From: Oidiodendron maius Zn
Taxonomy: Eukaryota; Ascomycota; Leotiomycetes; Myxotrichaceae
Direction of reading: 5' to 3'
DNA: 64,000 bases
Assembly: GCA_000827325.1 (NCBI GenBank)
Contig: KN832878.1
Coordinates: 1,240,001 to 1,304,000, forward strand
Shown: in pieces, positions 33,546 to 45,684 of the stretch
How the letters are laid out: every line of letters starts with the position of its first letter
Numbering within the stretch: position 1 is the first letter of the stretch
The notes under the pieces: generated by a model
Databases searched by the model: none
Seen by the model: only the letters and a program-made list of their open reading frames with translations
What the model was told of the DNA's origin: nothing
Made by a program: the position numbers and the translations under genes

Positions 33546-35025
33546 ATGCATTTAACTACAGCTTTGCTTTCCTTTGTAGGCTTGCTCACGACTGCCTTTG
33601 CCGCCTACAACCCATCTTCCTCGAGCAATATTGCGGTCTATTGGGGTATACTACTTTTGTGCTCGACTTATTCGCGTGCTAACTTGTAAAAGGCCAGAAT
33701 TCATACGGTCAAAGCACTGGGTCCTTTGTGCAGCAGCGATTATCATACTACTGCGCCAGTAAGTCCTGAGTACTACCCATTCTTCCTTATGTACGCTGAC
33801 ACAAATTAGATTCGCAGCTGACTGTAAGATCTGTTTATCACGCATGTAATCAGTGACTCTAATAGAATTTTAAGGTTATTCCCCTGGCGTTTCTGATCAC
33901 CATATCCAACCCCACCTTAAACTTTGCCAATGCTGGAAATAATTGTACCGCAATTTCTGGCTCGAGCCTATTCTATTGTTCGCAACTCGAGTAAGTTACA
34001 AGTCAGTACTATTTAGATCATATGACCTAACCAACGGCAGGGCGGACATTACAACATGCCAAAAAACTTACGGCAAAACTATTCTCCTTTCTATCGGAGG
34101 AGCCACTTATTCGGAGGGCGGCTTTAGCAGCTCCTCTGCTGCAGTCACAGCCGCGAATAATATTTGGGCAATCTTCGGCCCTACCACTTCAGGTTCAACA
34201 GTTCCCCGTCCCTTCGGTACTGCCGTTATCGATGGGTTCGATTTTGACTTTGAATCCACTGTCTCTAACATGCCTTCCTTTGCCAACCAACTTAGAACCC
34301 TCATGAATAGTGCTGGAGGCAAGACTTACTACTTGAGTGCAGCGCCTCAGTGCCCGTATCCTGATGCGGCTGATGGCCCTATGCTTGGTGGAGCAGTCTC
34401 CTTCGACTTCATCTGGGTACAATTCTACAACAACTACTGTGGCCTTAATTCCTTCACCGTCGGTTCGTCCACACAGAACAACTTCAACTTTGCTACCTGG
34501 GACAACTGGGCCAAGACCACCTCCCTGAACAAGAACGTCAAAGTTTTCCTCGGAATACCCGCCAACACAGGAGCTGCAGGCTCCGGGTATGAGTCTGGCA
34601 GCACGCTAGCATCTATCATTGCGTACAGTAAAAGCTTCTCCAGCTTTGGCGGTGTCATGATGTGGGATATGAGCCAGCTGTGGGCCAACTCTGGATTCCT
34701 GAGCGCGGTTGCTTCCGATCTAGGAGCGCCGGCCGCCACGACTGTCGCAACGACGCTGCAAACTGTGACCAAGACTAGTACGTCTGCTGCCGCGACAGGA
34801 ACTGCAGTTCCTCAGTGGGGCCAGGTCAGTACCCCTTCTTGCCAATCCCGCATTTTCTTTCGTGTCTCCGGTTCAAGATTCATGTTTCCCCTCTATTTTT
34901 TTTTTACAAGGGAAACTCATTTTAACATAACATAGTGTGGAGGCGAAGGCTACACTGGCTCAACTGTGTGCGCTGCCCCATACACATGCGTTTATGGAGG
35001 CGTTTGGTGGTCGTCTTGCCAGTAA
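33546..35025 (+). CDS. Secreted GH18 chitinase with C-terminal CBM1
   Basis: Hydrolyses chitin outside the cell. Six exons: 33546..33645, 33693..33758, 33810..33823, 33875..33990, 34041..34824, 34936..35025, giving 389 residues in a consistent frame. Residues 1-19 are a signal peptide ending TAFA. The GH18 barrel follows, with VYWGQNSYG, LSIGGA near 114-119 and the catalytic DGFDFDFE at 163-170 (Glu170 the acid/base). A Thr/Ser-rich linker at about 335-358 leads to a cellulose/chitin-binding CBM1 module (QWGQCGGEGYTGSTVC...YTC...SCQ) coded by its own last exon. The short single barrel fits plant-type class III (subgroup A) chitinases. The third exon is only 14 nt. An upstream TATA box supports the start. 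Confidence 0.93.
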
Positions 35026-35897
35026 CTTGTCTTTTCGACTGACGCTCGCTAAAGTCGACACCACACGAACGCTTGGAGGAAGAAATATGGGTAACTATAT
35101 TTTACGCTCAACCACTCGCTAGGCGTCTATTTCACCGTATATATTGAGGATTATTCTCTCGCGGGGCGGGATAGCTACCCACTATCTCTTAGCCATATTA
35201 GCTTGTATATAGGGTTTCTGATCACAAATCACAATGCCGTTGCCAAAGTAATTATTCCACTAATCGTGATTAATGCCCTGTCTGAGGACAAATAGAGTTC
35301 CATCCATGTTCTAATATAGTATAAATACCGGAACCTATTAATACCCTGCACAAAGTCTCCACCATTGGTAAGCAGCTTCAGAATCGTCATTACCACTTTC
35401 GACATAAAAGTTCGTGACGCCCTTGTGGGAGATACTGCACACGCTATGGCACCTTATCAATGTAAAGACAATATAGGCTTATTATAAACTTTTGCAGGGT
35501 AATATTCTCCTACAGTTTACTAATAACCAAGTTAATTTTCCCCAAGAAGTAGTGATATACCTTTAAGTAAACTGTTATTAAAGGATCTAAAGAGCCTATC
35601 ACGAATTTAATTTGTCACTAGTAAAAGGTGAGCCGTTGCTCACAAGATGGCTTTTCAGGACTTTTAGATATATGATTGCCTTATCGATCTTAGTGAATAA
35701 GACTTTTAAAATATGACAACCCCGGCACAACCTCCGGTACTAGTAAAGAGTTAGTCCTGCTGGAAATATAATGTGCATTATGCTATCGCAGTATTTCTCC
35801 CTTACCTATACGCAATTACTCCTTACAGCAATCACAACTACTATTCCTGAGCCTATACTGTTATCTATCATTTGAGGAGAGTCCGAAACTTCTGAGT
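35026..35897. other. AT-rich intergenic region
   Basis: About 870 bp, AT-rich, between convergent 3' ends of the chitinase and the MFS gene. No feature supported. Confidence 0.45.
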
Positions 35898-37795
35898 TCA
35901 TATCCTTGATACAGCATAATTACTTCTTCGCCGGACGACATACCCATACTTATATAGTATGTATGGGATCGGCGTCAGAAACAGGCTAATACATCCCATG
36001 ATAGATAGAGTCCAATGCACCCCCACATTTCTATAAAATGGTAGACTAACAACGGTCATACCTCCGGCGGCAACGTACCGTGTGATAGTCACAAATGTGA
36101 GTGCAGAAGCAGCATAGATCTCATATGAGTCGATAATGTACATGTAGGCACTCATGAAGATACATATCAGGCCGTAGCCGAAGAGGGCCGACGCGATTAT
36201 AGGAGACCATATGCTGACTGATGGCTATGATTTGGTTAACTGCTGCACATCGAAATTGGTACAAGAAAACTCACATAAGCAGACCATCCCATCCAGAATA
36301 AGGATATCGGTATTGCAGGAGCACCCAACATCGCGAACCATAATCGAATTTCAGGGTTGACATGAGATCCGTTTTCGGATTTATGCAATTTCATGTCCTC
36401 TTTCGTCCTATTATAGGTAAAAGGCACCAATGGTGCCGCCACCAAAATGCCAATAAGCATTCCGACAAAAATAACGTTTGTTAGACCCTGACTAATCTCG
36501 TACGTTTCGGTAAAGATATAGGTGTAACCGCCGAGAAATGTAAAGAGAACGATATAGATGACGGTGAGGTAGAGCGCCATTAACATAACAATTGGCTCAC
36601 TCATGAGCTGAAAGGGCCTCTTCAACGAGATCTTCAACCGAGTCCACAGTGTTGTCTTGGTAATCTCCAGCTCAGCTTGGAATCGATCGTCACCAGTTAT
36701 CCTTCTAAGGTGTTGAGCTTTCCATTTGAGTAAAAGGGGTGGATAGGTTTCTTTCTGAAACAGAACAATCACACATAGTACCAAGCCTGCCAAGATAAGC
36801 GTTATCCACTCTGTCCAGCGCCAGCTGCCAATTCTCCCGTTTCCAATATAGCTTCCCATCACGGGACCCAGTACTGGGCCGCTAAAGGCAGGGATAGCAT
36901 AGATAGGAAATCCATATGACCTTTCTAGAGAATCCCACATATCTGAAATAGAGCCACCAGCACAGGTCAAAGGGGCCGCACCAAAGAAGCCGGCAAGGAA
37001 CCTAAATGCTATCTGGGCCCCAATATTTGGTGCTAGCCCCGATGCCATGATAAAAATCATAAACATGACCAGGGTAACGACATAGACCACGTTTCGACCG
37101 AAAGTTTCAGAAAATGGGCCAACGAATATCGCACCGAGGCCGAAGCCTATTAAGTACATTCCTACATGGATACATTATTAGCAAAAAGTTCTGGGTACCT
37201 TGACCATAAAAGCGGCCGAGGCATAGCTTCTGTTAATGATTCGATTAGACATACCTGTTGCTGCCAATGACTCTACCACATCACTGACACCAAACTTTGC
37301 ACTTGCCTGAGGTAGAATTGCAGTGTCTATCGAAGATGCGACTGTTACAACAAATGCGATCCCCGAGACAAGTAAAGTCATCCATATCCTGCTAGTTTTG
37401 CTGTAATTGCGGGGATTCAATGGGTCATGCTCCCCGTCCCAATTCACGACGAAGACCTTGGAGCCTTTCCCTTCGTGGGTCGTACGATCTCGAGCATGAA
37501 TGCCCGCCAAGGCATGGCCGAGAGCAGTTCTTGCCGTGTAGCGGGTTCCTGTCTTGGCCAGATTGTCTGTCTGATCTTGTCCCAAATTTTCATTGCAAAC
37601 GCCATCTTCGGAAGTCGCACTAGGAACGGAGGTGAGAGGAAATTGGATGGCGTCTGAGGCCTCATGTGTTGATGAACACTCAGTATGTGATGGCTGAGAA
37701 GCGTTATCTAGCCATGTTATTGCCTTTTCTTGATCCCTTCTGAGCTGCTGCTCGATGGCAAGTCTATATTTCCTATACTGTAAGAAAGATTGCAT
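35898..37795 (-). CDS. MFS transporter, DHA1 (drug/polyamine) family
   Basis: Proton-driven exporter of the plasma membrane. Exons complement(35898..36224, 36275..37161, 37255..37795) give 584 residues. A long polar N-terminus (about 130 residues) is followed by VNWDGEHDPLNPRNYSK, the usual pre-TM1 signature of this fungal group, then twelve hydrophobic segments. GPFSETFGRNVVYV is the motif A-like loop between TM2 and TM3, and PVLGPVMGSYI fits the antiporter motif C of TM5. The C-terminal half contains YTYIFTETY and the YMYIIDSYEIYAASAL block. The start is uncertain: 37795 was taken, but the frame is open to an ATG at 37876 and a short 5' intron is possible. Substrate unknown. It lies tail-on to the chitinase and 443 bp from the next regulator on the same strand. 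Confidence 0.88.
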
Positions 37796-38238
37796 GATGA
37801 AACAATACCTAAGAAGACGTATTGTGAAGTGCGGTCTTGCATGGCGTCCTTCGCTCCATATACGGCAAACGGACACTGACGATCCAATCCACGGCCCGAG
37901 ACTTTCCGCTCAAAAATGGACCTATTGCTAATCAATCTCAATACATTACTATTTTTTAATTAAATTTTTTTCTATTAACAGTAACAAAGTGGTTCTTATA
38001 CGTCCCACAAATGCTCATTTTTGTGGGCTGTAGTGATGTCCAATCCCTCGCAAAACCCTACTGCTGCTAGCTCACCACCTCTTGTAATACGGATGATCAT
38101 CATCCGGAGAGTCGCGATGTGTCGTACAATGCCCACATTCAGATTATACACAAAGTTCGATTCCACCACACAGGTACGATTGGTGGTTTCACCACAAATC
38201 TCCTCGCGATGGAATACACGACTCTACGCCCAGGTCCG
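37796..38238. other. Intergenic region
   Basis: 443 bp between the MFS start and the regulator stop on the same strand, with a poly-A/T stretch at 37950-37980. Presumed MFS promoter; no motif recognised. Confidence 0.4.
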
Positions 38239-40975
38239 CTACGGTCCACTTCTTAATCTAGAATCGTCTTCCAACAATGCAGGGGTATCGATACCGAAGA
38301 TGGGGTCGTACAATGTGGGCGCGACTGAGTCCTGTAGAACATTACAAGATGCTGGACTGCTCGGAACCATAACGCCTACAGGATGAGAGGCTGAAACTCG
38401 TACTGTTCTCGTATTGGGAGACAAGTCACTGCTAGAAAGGTCCACCGTAGACTGAAACTGTGAATATTGCAATGACTGCTGAGCTATTTGTTGATCCAGA
38501 TAGAAACTCTGTATTATTGCGTCCATATCAAGATCTTGTAGAGCTAGATCAACATCGGGCTGAATTTCAGCAGGCGGTATCCGCGAGGTATTTTCGATAT
38601 TGTCCGTGTTAGATGAGGATATGCCTCTGGAAAATTCCTGACCATTCTGGCTTCGAACCCACGTGGCCACATCAGGCAGTCCCGAACTCTCATGGCCAAG
38701 CCGTACAGATTCATGGTCATCTATCACGACTCCCATGCGTTTCATTAAGCTATGGATAATTCGTATGGCACTTCTTGGCGCGAGGTAAACTTGTTGTAGT
38801 TTACTGAGAACGTGGAGGCAAGTCCGCAGCGACTTATGGGCTTCCGATCCGGGGTGCCTTTGGGCAGCCATGCGAACATGGATGGTTGCGCTCACGTACG
38901 TTGCATATGCCATAATATATGGGGAGTACTCAATCTGGAAAGCTCTTCCATATGCATGAAGGATGTGATCTATCTCAGTGGCGGCTGTCGCACATGTAAC
39001 AAAAGAATCGAATGCAGCGGAAGATGAAGTACACTGGAGATGACCGTCTGAAACAAATGGTCGGTGGAGCAAAATTACTAGAACATTGAACATGGCCCTA
39101 TATAGTGCGAGGTATTAGCAGAGGGTTGTATATCTTCACTTAAGGAGGCGTACAGCAATGAGAACATATGAGGTAGTAGTGTAGAAGTATGAGACCCCGG
39201 AGATGTGAAATCCAAAAGAGTCGGTAGGGCTACCCGCCAAGCTTTCAAGTCGTCATGCAAGGCCAAGGCATCGCGGAGAAGATCGTCAGGATTTCTTTTT
39301 GGGCTTTTCTCGGAATAAAGACAGCTAATTATCCGATCCATGAGGATACTGAGCTTGCATTCCGCTTTAAAAGTGGATACACTATACATCGGAAATCCCG
39401 GTTGATCTTCTCCATCCGTATGGTTAAGTGAATTGAACTGTTCCAGTTCTTCATATTCGTCCAGAAATGTAAGGGTGACATTGGTATCAAATTCACGAAG
39501 GCGTGCTGGCCTCCCTTGATAAAGAGACAGAACCTTATCCTTGACTATTTAAAACGTGTTAGCAAAAGCTACAATAGAGGTGAGTTCAAGGGCAGTGCCT
39601 ACCATAAGCGGCCCAAAATACCCTTCGACGAACCTCTAAATCCTCTTCACTTCGAGTACGCGTAGTTGGTGCGGAAATGTCAATGTGGATGCCTAAATCA
39701 ATGATCATATTAAAGGCTATCCCAGCGTAGAGCCACGAAATGCTCCTCTCGTCACACCTCGTGAATAATGGGTTTGCGATTATGATAAGGGCCTGTATAG
39801 TAGTAATCTCACTCGTGTCAAAAGCAGCGATGAGCAGCTCCATGAACCTTTGCCGATATGGCAACCCCGCAGTTCGTATGTCTTCGGGTTCGTGACGAAT
39901 TTCTGCCCTACGACTATACGTTGATGCTGCAAAATAGATTGCGTTTAGGAGGAGTTTCGAGAAGTACGGACCCCCGCACGCCATATCTCGCATGAAAACT
40001 GGCCGATAGACGGCCATGCCGTAGTCATGTTGCCGAATGAAATATATTGAGAGGAGGTGCATACCAAGACTAGGGTCGACGCCATCGAAGTCAAGCTTAT
40101 TCGTGGCAAGGTGAATAGCCTCAAGTTGCCCTAGCGGAATTTAGTTAGCAATTGACCCGTAACCTGCCTCCACTGTCAAATCCGTGGCAAAACTGGAACC
40201 AATTTTATCATGTTCTATAGGGATTGTAAGCACTGAGGAAACTTCAAACGCACGTTGCCTAGCTGCCTCTGCCATTAATCGACTCTTAGCCAACCCTTCG
40301 GACGCTACAGTGTCAGTGTCTCTTCGTGATATCCCACGATCAGACGGTTTCTCATCGAACAGAGCACTCGTTGGGCCGTGATAACGAGGCTCTCTATCCG
40401 TCGCCGAGGTAGTAGGCAAGAAGGGAGCACTCCTTAAGAGCTCTGTGGCGGTGTCCGAACGGTAGCGCGGATGTGTCTGCGTCCTAGAATCCCGGAATTG
40501 CGACCTTGGGCTTGCTAAACCGCCAGCCTGGGATTTACCCACTGTATTTGGCGGTGTAGTTTCAGTAACATATTCCTCTTGCGATTTTGATTCGGTATCT
40601 CGCTCCAGGCTCAGCCGCAATGCATCTTGAAGTCGTCGGTTCTCTTGCTCCAAATGATCAATGCGGGCATTGGAAGGCCTTCAGAGAGTGGTGAGGACCT
40701 CAAATATATTCCTGTGGAACGGAATTGACACACCTTGGCTTCTTCGAAATCTCGAAATATATACAGTCTTTATTAGAAGCCTCACAGTTCTTGCACTTGG
40801 GGGTTTCATTGCCGCATTTCATCTAGGTCAGATGTTAGGGACAACAAATGGAGATGGAGAAAAATATTGATCTGAGCTCGAAGCCTACCTTCCTCCGCCG
40901 ACAGAAGTCGCAGGCTACGAGAGCGCGCCTGACCCGTCGACCATTTGCCTCGACTGTCTTCGAAGGCGACATCAT
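38239..40975 (-). CDS. Zn2Cys6 fungal-specific transcription factor (large)
   Basis: Six exons: complement(38239..39097, 39154..39544, 39603..40130, 40200..40678, 40734..40822, 40889..40975), about 810 residues. The zinc cluster is split by the first intron: cysteines at 22, 25, 32, 39, 42 and 49 in C-x2-C-x6-C-x6-C-x2-C-x6-C spacing. The linker KKPRPSNARIDHLEQENRRL is a basic stretch plus coiled coil. The Fungal_trans domain begins at FDGVDPSLGMHLLS and includes RRRVFWAAY. Only the donor of the third intron is ambiguous: 40200 keeps frame with a 69-nt intron, but 40194 is also possible. Two CCG-N4-CGG palindromes in the upstream region could bind this class of factor, so autoregulation is conceivable (inference). 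The MFS transporter next to it is a possible target. Confidence 0.88.
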
Positions 40976-41145
40976 CAACGGAAGGAGAGTTAGCGAACTA
41001 CGGGATATCACCACAGTGGTTGACTTTGATCACACGTAGCCATCCTACCGTGTGTCAGATGTTATTCGCCACTGACAATGACGAAGGAGAAACGAGGCGG
41101 AATATAAGTTGCCGTAAATTGAGATTTAGGGCCGGATTTATATTT

Positions 41146-41155
41146 CCGAATTCGG
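41146..41155. promoter_or_regulatory. CCGAATTCGG palindrome, candidate Zn2Cys6 site
   Basis: Perfect 10-bp palindrome of the form CCG-N4-CGG, about 170 bp upstream of the regulator ATG at 40975. Inverted CGG half-sites are a known binding mode of this regulator class. Confidence 0.4.
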
Positions 41156-41247
41156 CATGGACTGAAAGTAGCCGCGAATCTAAAGCATCTTTCCGCATAT
41201 CCGATATTATCTCAGCAGTATGGTTTGTTCGAGATGGGACACGCGTT

Positions 41248-41265
41248 ATATCCGGGCGCGGATAT
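41248..41265. promoter_or_regulatory. ATATCCG-N4-CGGATAT palindrome, candidate Zn2Cys6 site
   Basis: Seven-bp arms with a four-base spacer (GGCG), again CCG-N4-CGG at the centre, about 275 bp upstream of the same ATG. Confidence 0.45.
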
Positions 41266-42202
41266 TTCGAAGCTCCCATTAACATCCAAAAGGGGTAATG
41301 CTTAGTAAGGCCCACACACCTGGTGTCGAAATATTGAAATATCCTTCACTCGTGAATTCATGAGATCCGCATGTAATGGGAGCCAGAGGAAAGGTGCCAA
41401 ATATGGTAGCGATTTAGCCGTCCCGTTTATTTTGTGATGACGCCCAAGAACCCCCACCATACTTAGTGCATCAGCTTTTCGACAATATCTCTCACCCTTA
41501 TGTGCTTTCCAACAGCATGCACTAGGGGTATGTTATATATATACAGCTTGAAACACCCAGAAATGATAGTCGTAGAATAGTGAAAGCCATCAAAGTCCTA
41601 ATCATCATGTCTTATTCTCAAACCATATTGCTCCTAAAATCAGGATTAACTCCCACTGCGTGCAATATTCCCCTCCTTGCTCGAACTCCTGTTGTAACAA
41701 GGTAACAATACAAAAGAGACCTCAAATTCATCGCATGGGATTGATAGACCAATAGTTGCTAATTGCTATGCCCGAGAAGAAGTTTGAGCTTGGCAACTAA
41801 ATATTCCGTAAAGGTAGGTGTTGAATGAGACTCAAGGGTCGAGATGGAAGTAAGTACCTGGGCTGGTCGAGGGGAGTGTCACCTTCGTCCCGCAAGCTAC
41901 TTCTATGCAACGTAGGCTGGAGCTTTCAGGTTATCAAACCGTTCCTCAGGAAGCGTATTCATGCACTTCTCTACGTTATTAGAAGCGTGCACGATTTGTA
42001 CTGGAATTCGCAATACTACTGGCTTGTGTGGAACAATGCTGCGCCGTGACTCGAAAAATATTTCCACATTTATTGCATACCTTCTCACTACGAGTGTAGA
42101 GAAGAATGAAGGAAGGCTGGAAAATTCCTCCGGAAGAATGATAGGCAGTGATATTGATGTTTCCCATTCGAATGTGGGTGATGGACCATCTACAAACAAG
42201 CG

Positions 42203-43338
42203 TTAGTCTAGTATTACCACGGAATTATCTACAAGCGACCCACGCGTGATCTTGCTGCTTTTCCTCCATGCTCCCAGCTGTATTTTCCTCCTTTCTTTCT
42301 TGTATGCTGTCTTCTTCAACACGACGAGCGGAGATTGCAATGCTTCTGCCACTGACATTACGGACTCTTCCTCACGCCCCAGGAAGTATGTGACGGCCTC
42401 CAAATTGATCACAGCCTCACATTCAGAGAGGCGATAACCCATTAACTCCATATCCTTGCCCGTGATGGCTCGAGTTTTCAAATTGAGCAGCGCCTTAGTA
42501 CTCCCATACTCTCCTTTGTTGGTAGGAAACACGAGGGGCGGAGGTTCCATGGAGGAGGCGAGGACCGTGATACTCTTTTTCGAACTCCAGGGAGAGCCCA
42601 AGGTCCATTCTGCGGCAAGTTGATATTCTTTTTGAAGACTTTCCGGATCCAGCGGCGGTGGTATCCTGGTGGCCGGTATTATTATTACCTCGCGACTAGA
42701 ACTACATACTTGCTTTTCAAGTCTCAAAACTCGAGCCTCGATGTTGTATATCACGTCACAGTTGCCAGATGCCATATGTCTGGCAGATTTCATAACTCGA
42801 ATCGAAGGCGGTAATTTATACCGGGAGCATTCTTCATCTGATGGTAATGCTAAGAATTCAGGAATGTTAAAGAAGAAGTCTGTTTTGTACCACGTATCTA
42901 GGGAGTCTCCAACATCTATTTCTTGGAAATCTGCAGTCACTTTAACACAGGACATGTGAATGAGCTATAAGTCTCTGTGTTAATGCTTGATTTGGTTACT
43001 GGACTGTGTACATAACCAAAGACATTACTTACAGGCTGCTCGATTTCCTTGCATTGTGCTCCTGGTATTTTAATTTTATTCTTTACTTCCCCTGAAAAGT
43101 CTATTAGTATGAAATATTTTGACGTTTAATCAGGTTCAATGCCTTTGAGGGTTAACTGCACAGTATCAAAGACATGCTCTCGTGTACCATACTGAGAGAT
43201 GATGAGAGACCCTCTCAATGTTTGTCCCGTGAAAATAGTTGGAGTGGATAATGTGGTGTGTAAATCTTTGGTTCCTAAACAATCCAACTCATTCCCGATG
43301 AAGATATTTGAGGAAATACAACTCGATATACGAGTCAT
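42203..43338 (-). CDS. Arrestin-like protein, gene model incomplete
   Basis: Minus-strand exons resemble small fungal arrestin-like proteins, beta-sandwich adaptors that link membrane cargo to ubiquitin ligases. The N-terminal piece (43338 down to about 43130) has FTGQTLRGSLIISQYG and FDTVQLTLKG, the usual arrestin-N strands. A middle exon (about 43089..43023) ends at a good GTAAGT donor. The main exon from about 42967 to 42203 reads LIHMSCVKVTADFQEIDVGD, then IPEFLALPSDEECSRYKLPPSIRV, and an all-beta C-terminal half ending at 42203. The first intron has no good GT donor in phase: the frame meets a TAA at 43129 and the only phase-0 GT is weak (GTGCAG). The gene is either mis-spliced on paper, uses an odd donor, or is damaged. 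No PPxY motif was seen. Confidence 0.5.
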
Positions 43339-45306
43339 GATGCAGAAGATTTATACGGTTGTCTGCAGAAGAAAACGGGGGTTGTATAGGTAGAGTATAT
43401 ACAATACTTGAATAGAAATGATAAGATTAGCGTCCACCCGGTGCCTCACATGGTGAATAGCACAAAATGAGTTATCTAGCCGGCCCGCCAGAATCATAGA
43501 TATCAATCTTCTTACCATATTTAGTCTAGGTAATTTATTCTGGCGTGTGATTATTCCACATTCATCGATTGGCTGGCTGGCGTGTAAAACTACGGCAACT
43601 TATATTCCGTCGCGAACCACTTACACACCCCGTCCTTATCCGTGGCGCAAATGTCTACTGTACACGGTCCGAAACTTCCCGTATTCCCTGTCTTGCTCCA
43701 TCGCAGGCGTCATGTGACCTAAGCTTTAAGTCCCTTTGACTTTGACCTCCGATAAAGGGTCTTGTTTAGGTTAAGTTACCCGTGAAGAGCTTCATTACAT
43801 AATCAAGGATGAAGGTTCCATGTGTATTGAGGCAGCTTTTTATCCCTACAGTGACCCGGAAAGTGTCACGAACCAACGAAGTAAGAAGGCGAGGTTGAGA
43901 TTGCACCAGCCGCCGTCTGGGCGCCAACCCCAATTGGAAAATACTTACTCCAGTCGAGTCACGTGATGGAGTCCAGAGGAGCCAGGAGGACTGCCGGGAC
44001 TCCGGAGTCTGGGGATCCATATGGGATCTAGAAGACTCCTACCTCACGAGGGTCTATATAAGTAGGCGTTCATTCCTCAGAAAGAGCTTCGTGCCTAATT
44101 CAAATAAAGTATCTTCTTATTACTTTAGTAACTTACTGGGTTTATACACACTTCTTGACGTGACAGGACCTCTGGCTCTGCTAACTGAGCCTTCACTACA
44201 TTAGTCAGTATGCCACCTATAGTTTAACTATAACTAAAGGGATTAAGAGCTGTTCTCCCTCCTAATAGAGGGCTATGTAATCGTAAGGAAAAAGGATTGA
44301 AGAAAAAACCCTTCTATATAAGGATTGAGCCTTTGTCTTAAATTTCACAAAATCATCACTATTATCGGCAAATCAGTCTGTATTTTGTTTGTAGGGATGA
44401 TTTATCTATTTAGACCATTCACTAGATTTAGATAAAGGTCTATGTCTGTGCAAAATCATATATTTATAGCCATAATTTAGATGTGCAAATTCCTTTTCAG
44501 CAGTGTAGAGAGATATGAGATAGTAAGAATTACTAAATTGAAATATTCAAGCTATTAAATGGTACGAATAGGAGGCATACGAGAGTCATGGAATAATGTT
44601 ACACACATAACTTAGGATGAAAAAGATGTGATAAGCTGATTGCATCTAGCAGCTAACTACTACCCTTCGCAATATCTCACTGCTTTTACATATCGATGAG
44701 GTATAAATTACCTAATTAGTTAGATAAGCTTAGACAAAGAAACTTACCTGTGAGCTGAAGAGGTTAGACGCAGAAGCTTATTGTCTTCATTAAGGTTAGG
44801 TATCAATCGTTTCATTGGTTAGTATCCCGGCCCTCTCATTAATCAAGAGTTCAAATTAACGTCTGGTGAAAGTCTCCATGCCTGAATTCTCAAAATAAGG
44901 CTAGAACAATGTTTCTGCTATTCCGGACTGGGTAGTTTAGGGCCACCGAGATTGTTCGCATATTCTGGAAATCCAGACGGTGAGATACACAAGCGCTAAC
45001 TTGAAAGAAACGACGTGCATAAGTCTGATATGTAGAGGCAATAGAGCCCTTGACTAAATAAGGAGAGAATATCGACACGAGGCATAGCTGCCTGATTATG
45101 TGCTTAAGCTTCGGCACAAGAGAAATCAAAATAAAACCCTCAGCTCATATAAGCATAAGCAGACGAGAGTGGTGAAAAGCTGGATTGAATAGCTGACCAA
45201 AGATATTTAAACAGACCAAGTCCTTCAGAAGAATTAATTCACCCTCTAAACAAGTACAAACCTGGACGGCCTCTTATCTACCGCAGCTCAGAAACCCGCG
45301 TTTATC
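43339..45306. other. Intergenic region, 2 kb, possible solo LTR
   Basis: Between about 43763 and 44152 there is a TG...CA-bounded stretch with a TATATAAG box (44055) and AATAAA (near 44104), reminiscent of a solo LTR, but with no clear target-site duplication. From 44200 to 45000 the DNA is AT-rich and featureless. Confidence 0.35.
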
Positions 45307-45684
45307 ATGCTCACTAGACCTCTTTTGGTGGCACTTTTTGCCACTGTTGCACTTGCCGATACGGCGCTCTTTCATATTTTCGAAGACGACCAATGCACCC
45401 AACCACTTGGTACCGAGACAGTTGGAACAATTAACGAACACCACACTTTTCCGCAAACCTTCAACTCTATTATGGTTACGAATGTTGGACAAGGGCTCTT
45501 TAACCAGAACCCTCCCGTTCATGGCTTTATACTCAGCCTATCAGCGGGAGAAGGCTTCGTTTTCGGTCTCACGAACAACTCTCCACAATGTCATACTGTG
45601 CCAAACCCTGATCAATTCGGCTTAACAAACGTGGCCCCGCTCGGGTTGGGTGGTTGCGGTTCCGCTTCTGGGACCTTATGCTAG
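45307..45684 (+). CDS. Small secreted cysteine protein
   Basis: Single-exon gene of 125 residues. Residues 1-17 are a signal peptide ending ALA, with cleavage before DTALF. The mature chain is about 108 residues, with four cysteines spaced widely (DDQC near 29, SPQC near 95, and GGC and TLC at the end), enough for two disulphides, and is glycine-rich towards the C-terminus. It is not a hydrophobin (four, not eight, Cys) and I see no known toxin or enzyme motif. Small size, secretion and isolation in a gene-poor stretch are effector-like traits, but that is only an inference. The start is the only ATG before the signal sequence. Confidence 0.7.
   Translation: MLTRPLLVALFATVALADTALFHIFEDDQCTQPLGTETVGTINEHHTFPQTFNSIMVTNVGQGLFNQNPPVHGFILSLSAGEGFVFGLTNNSPQCHTVPNPDQFGLTNVAPLGLGGCGSASGTLC

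Larger units (their letters stand above)
40976..42202. other. Intergenic / promoter region with CCG-N4-CGG palindromes
   Basis: About 1.2 kb upstream of the large Zn2Cys6 regulator. Apart from the two palindromes listed separately, no gene or repeat was recognised; AT-rich near 41580-41780. Confidence 0.45.

Noticed and set aside
45307-45684. Small secreted protein as a hydrophobin or RiPP precursor
   Set aside because: It has four cysteines, not eight, and no repeated core peptide or dibasic Kex2 sites.
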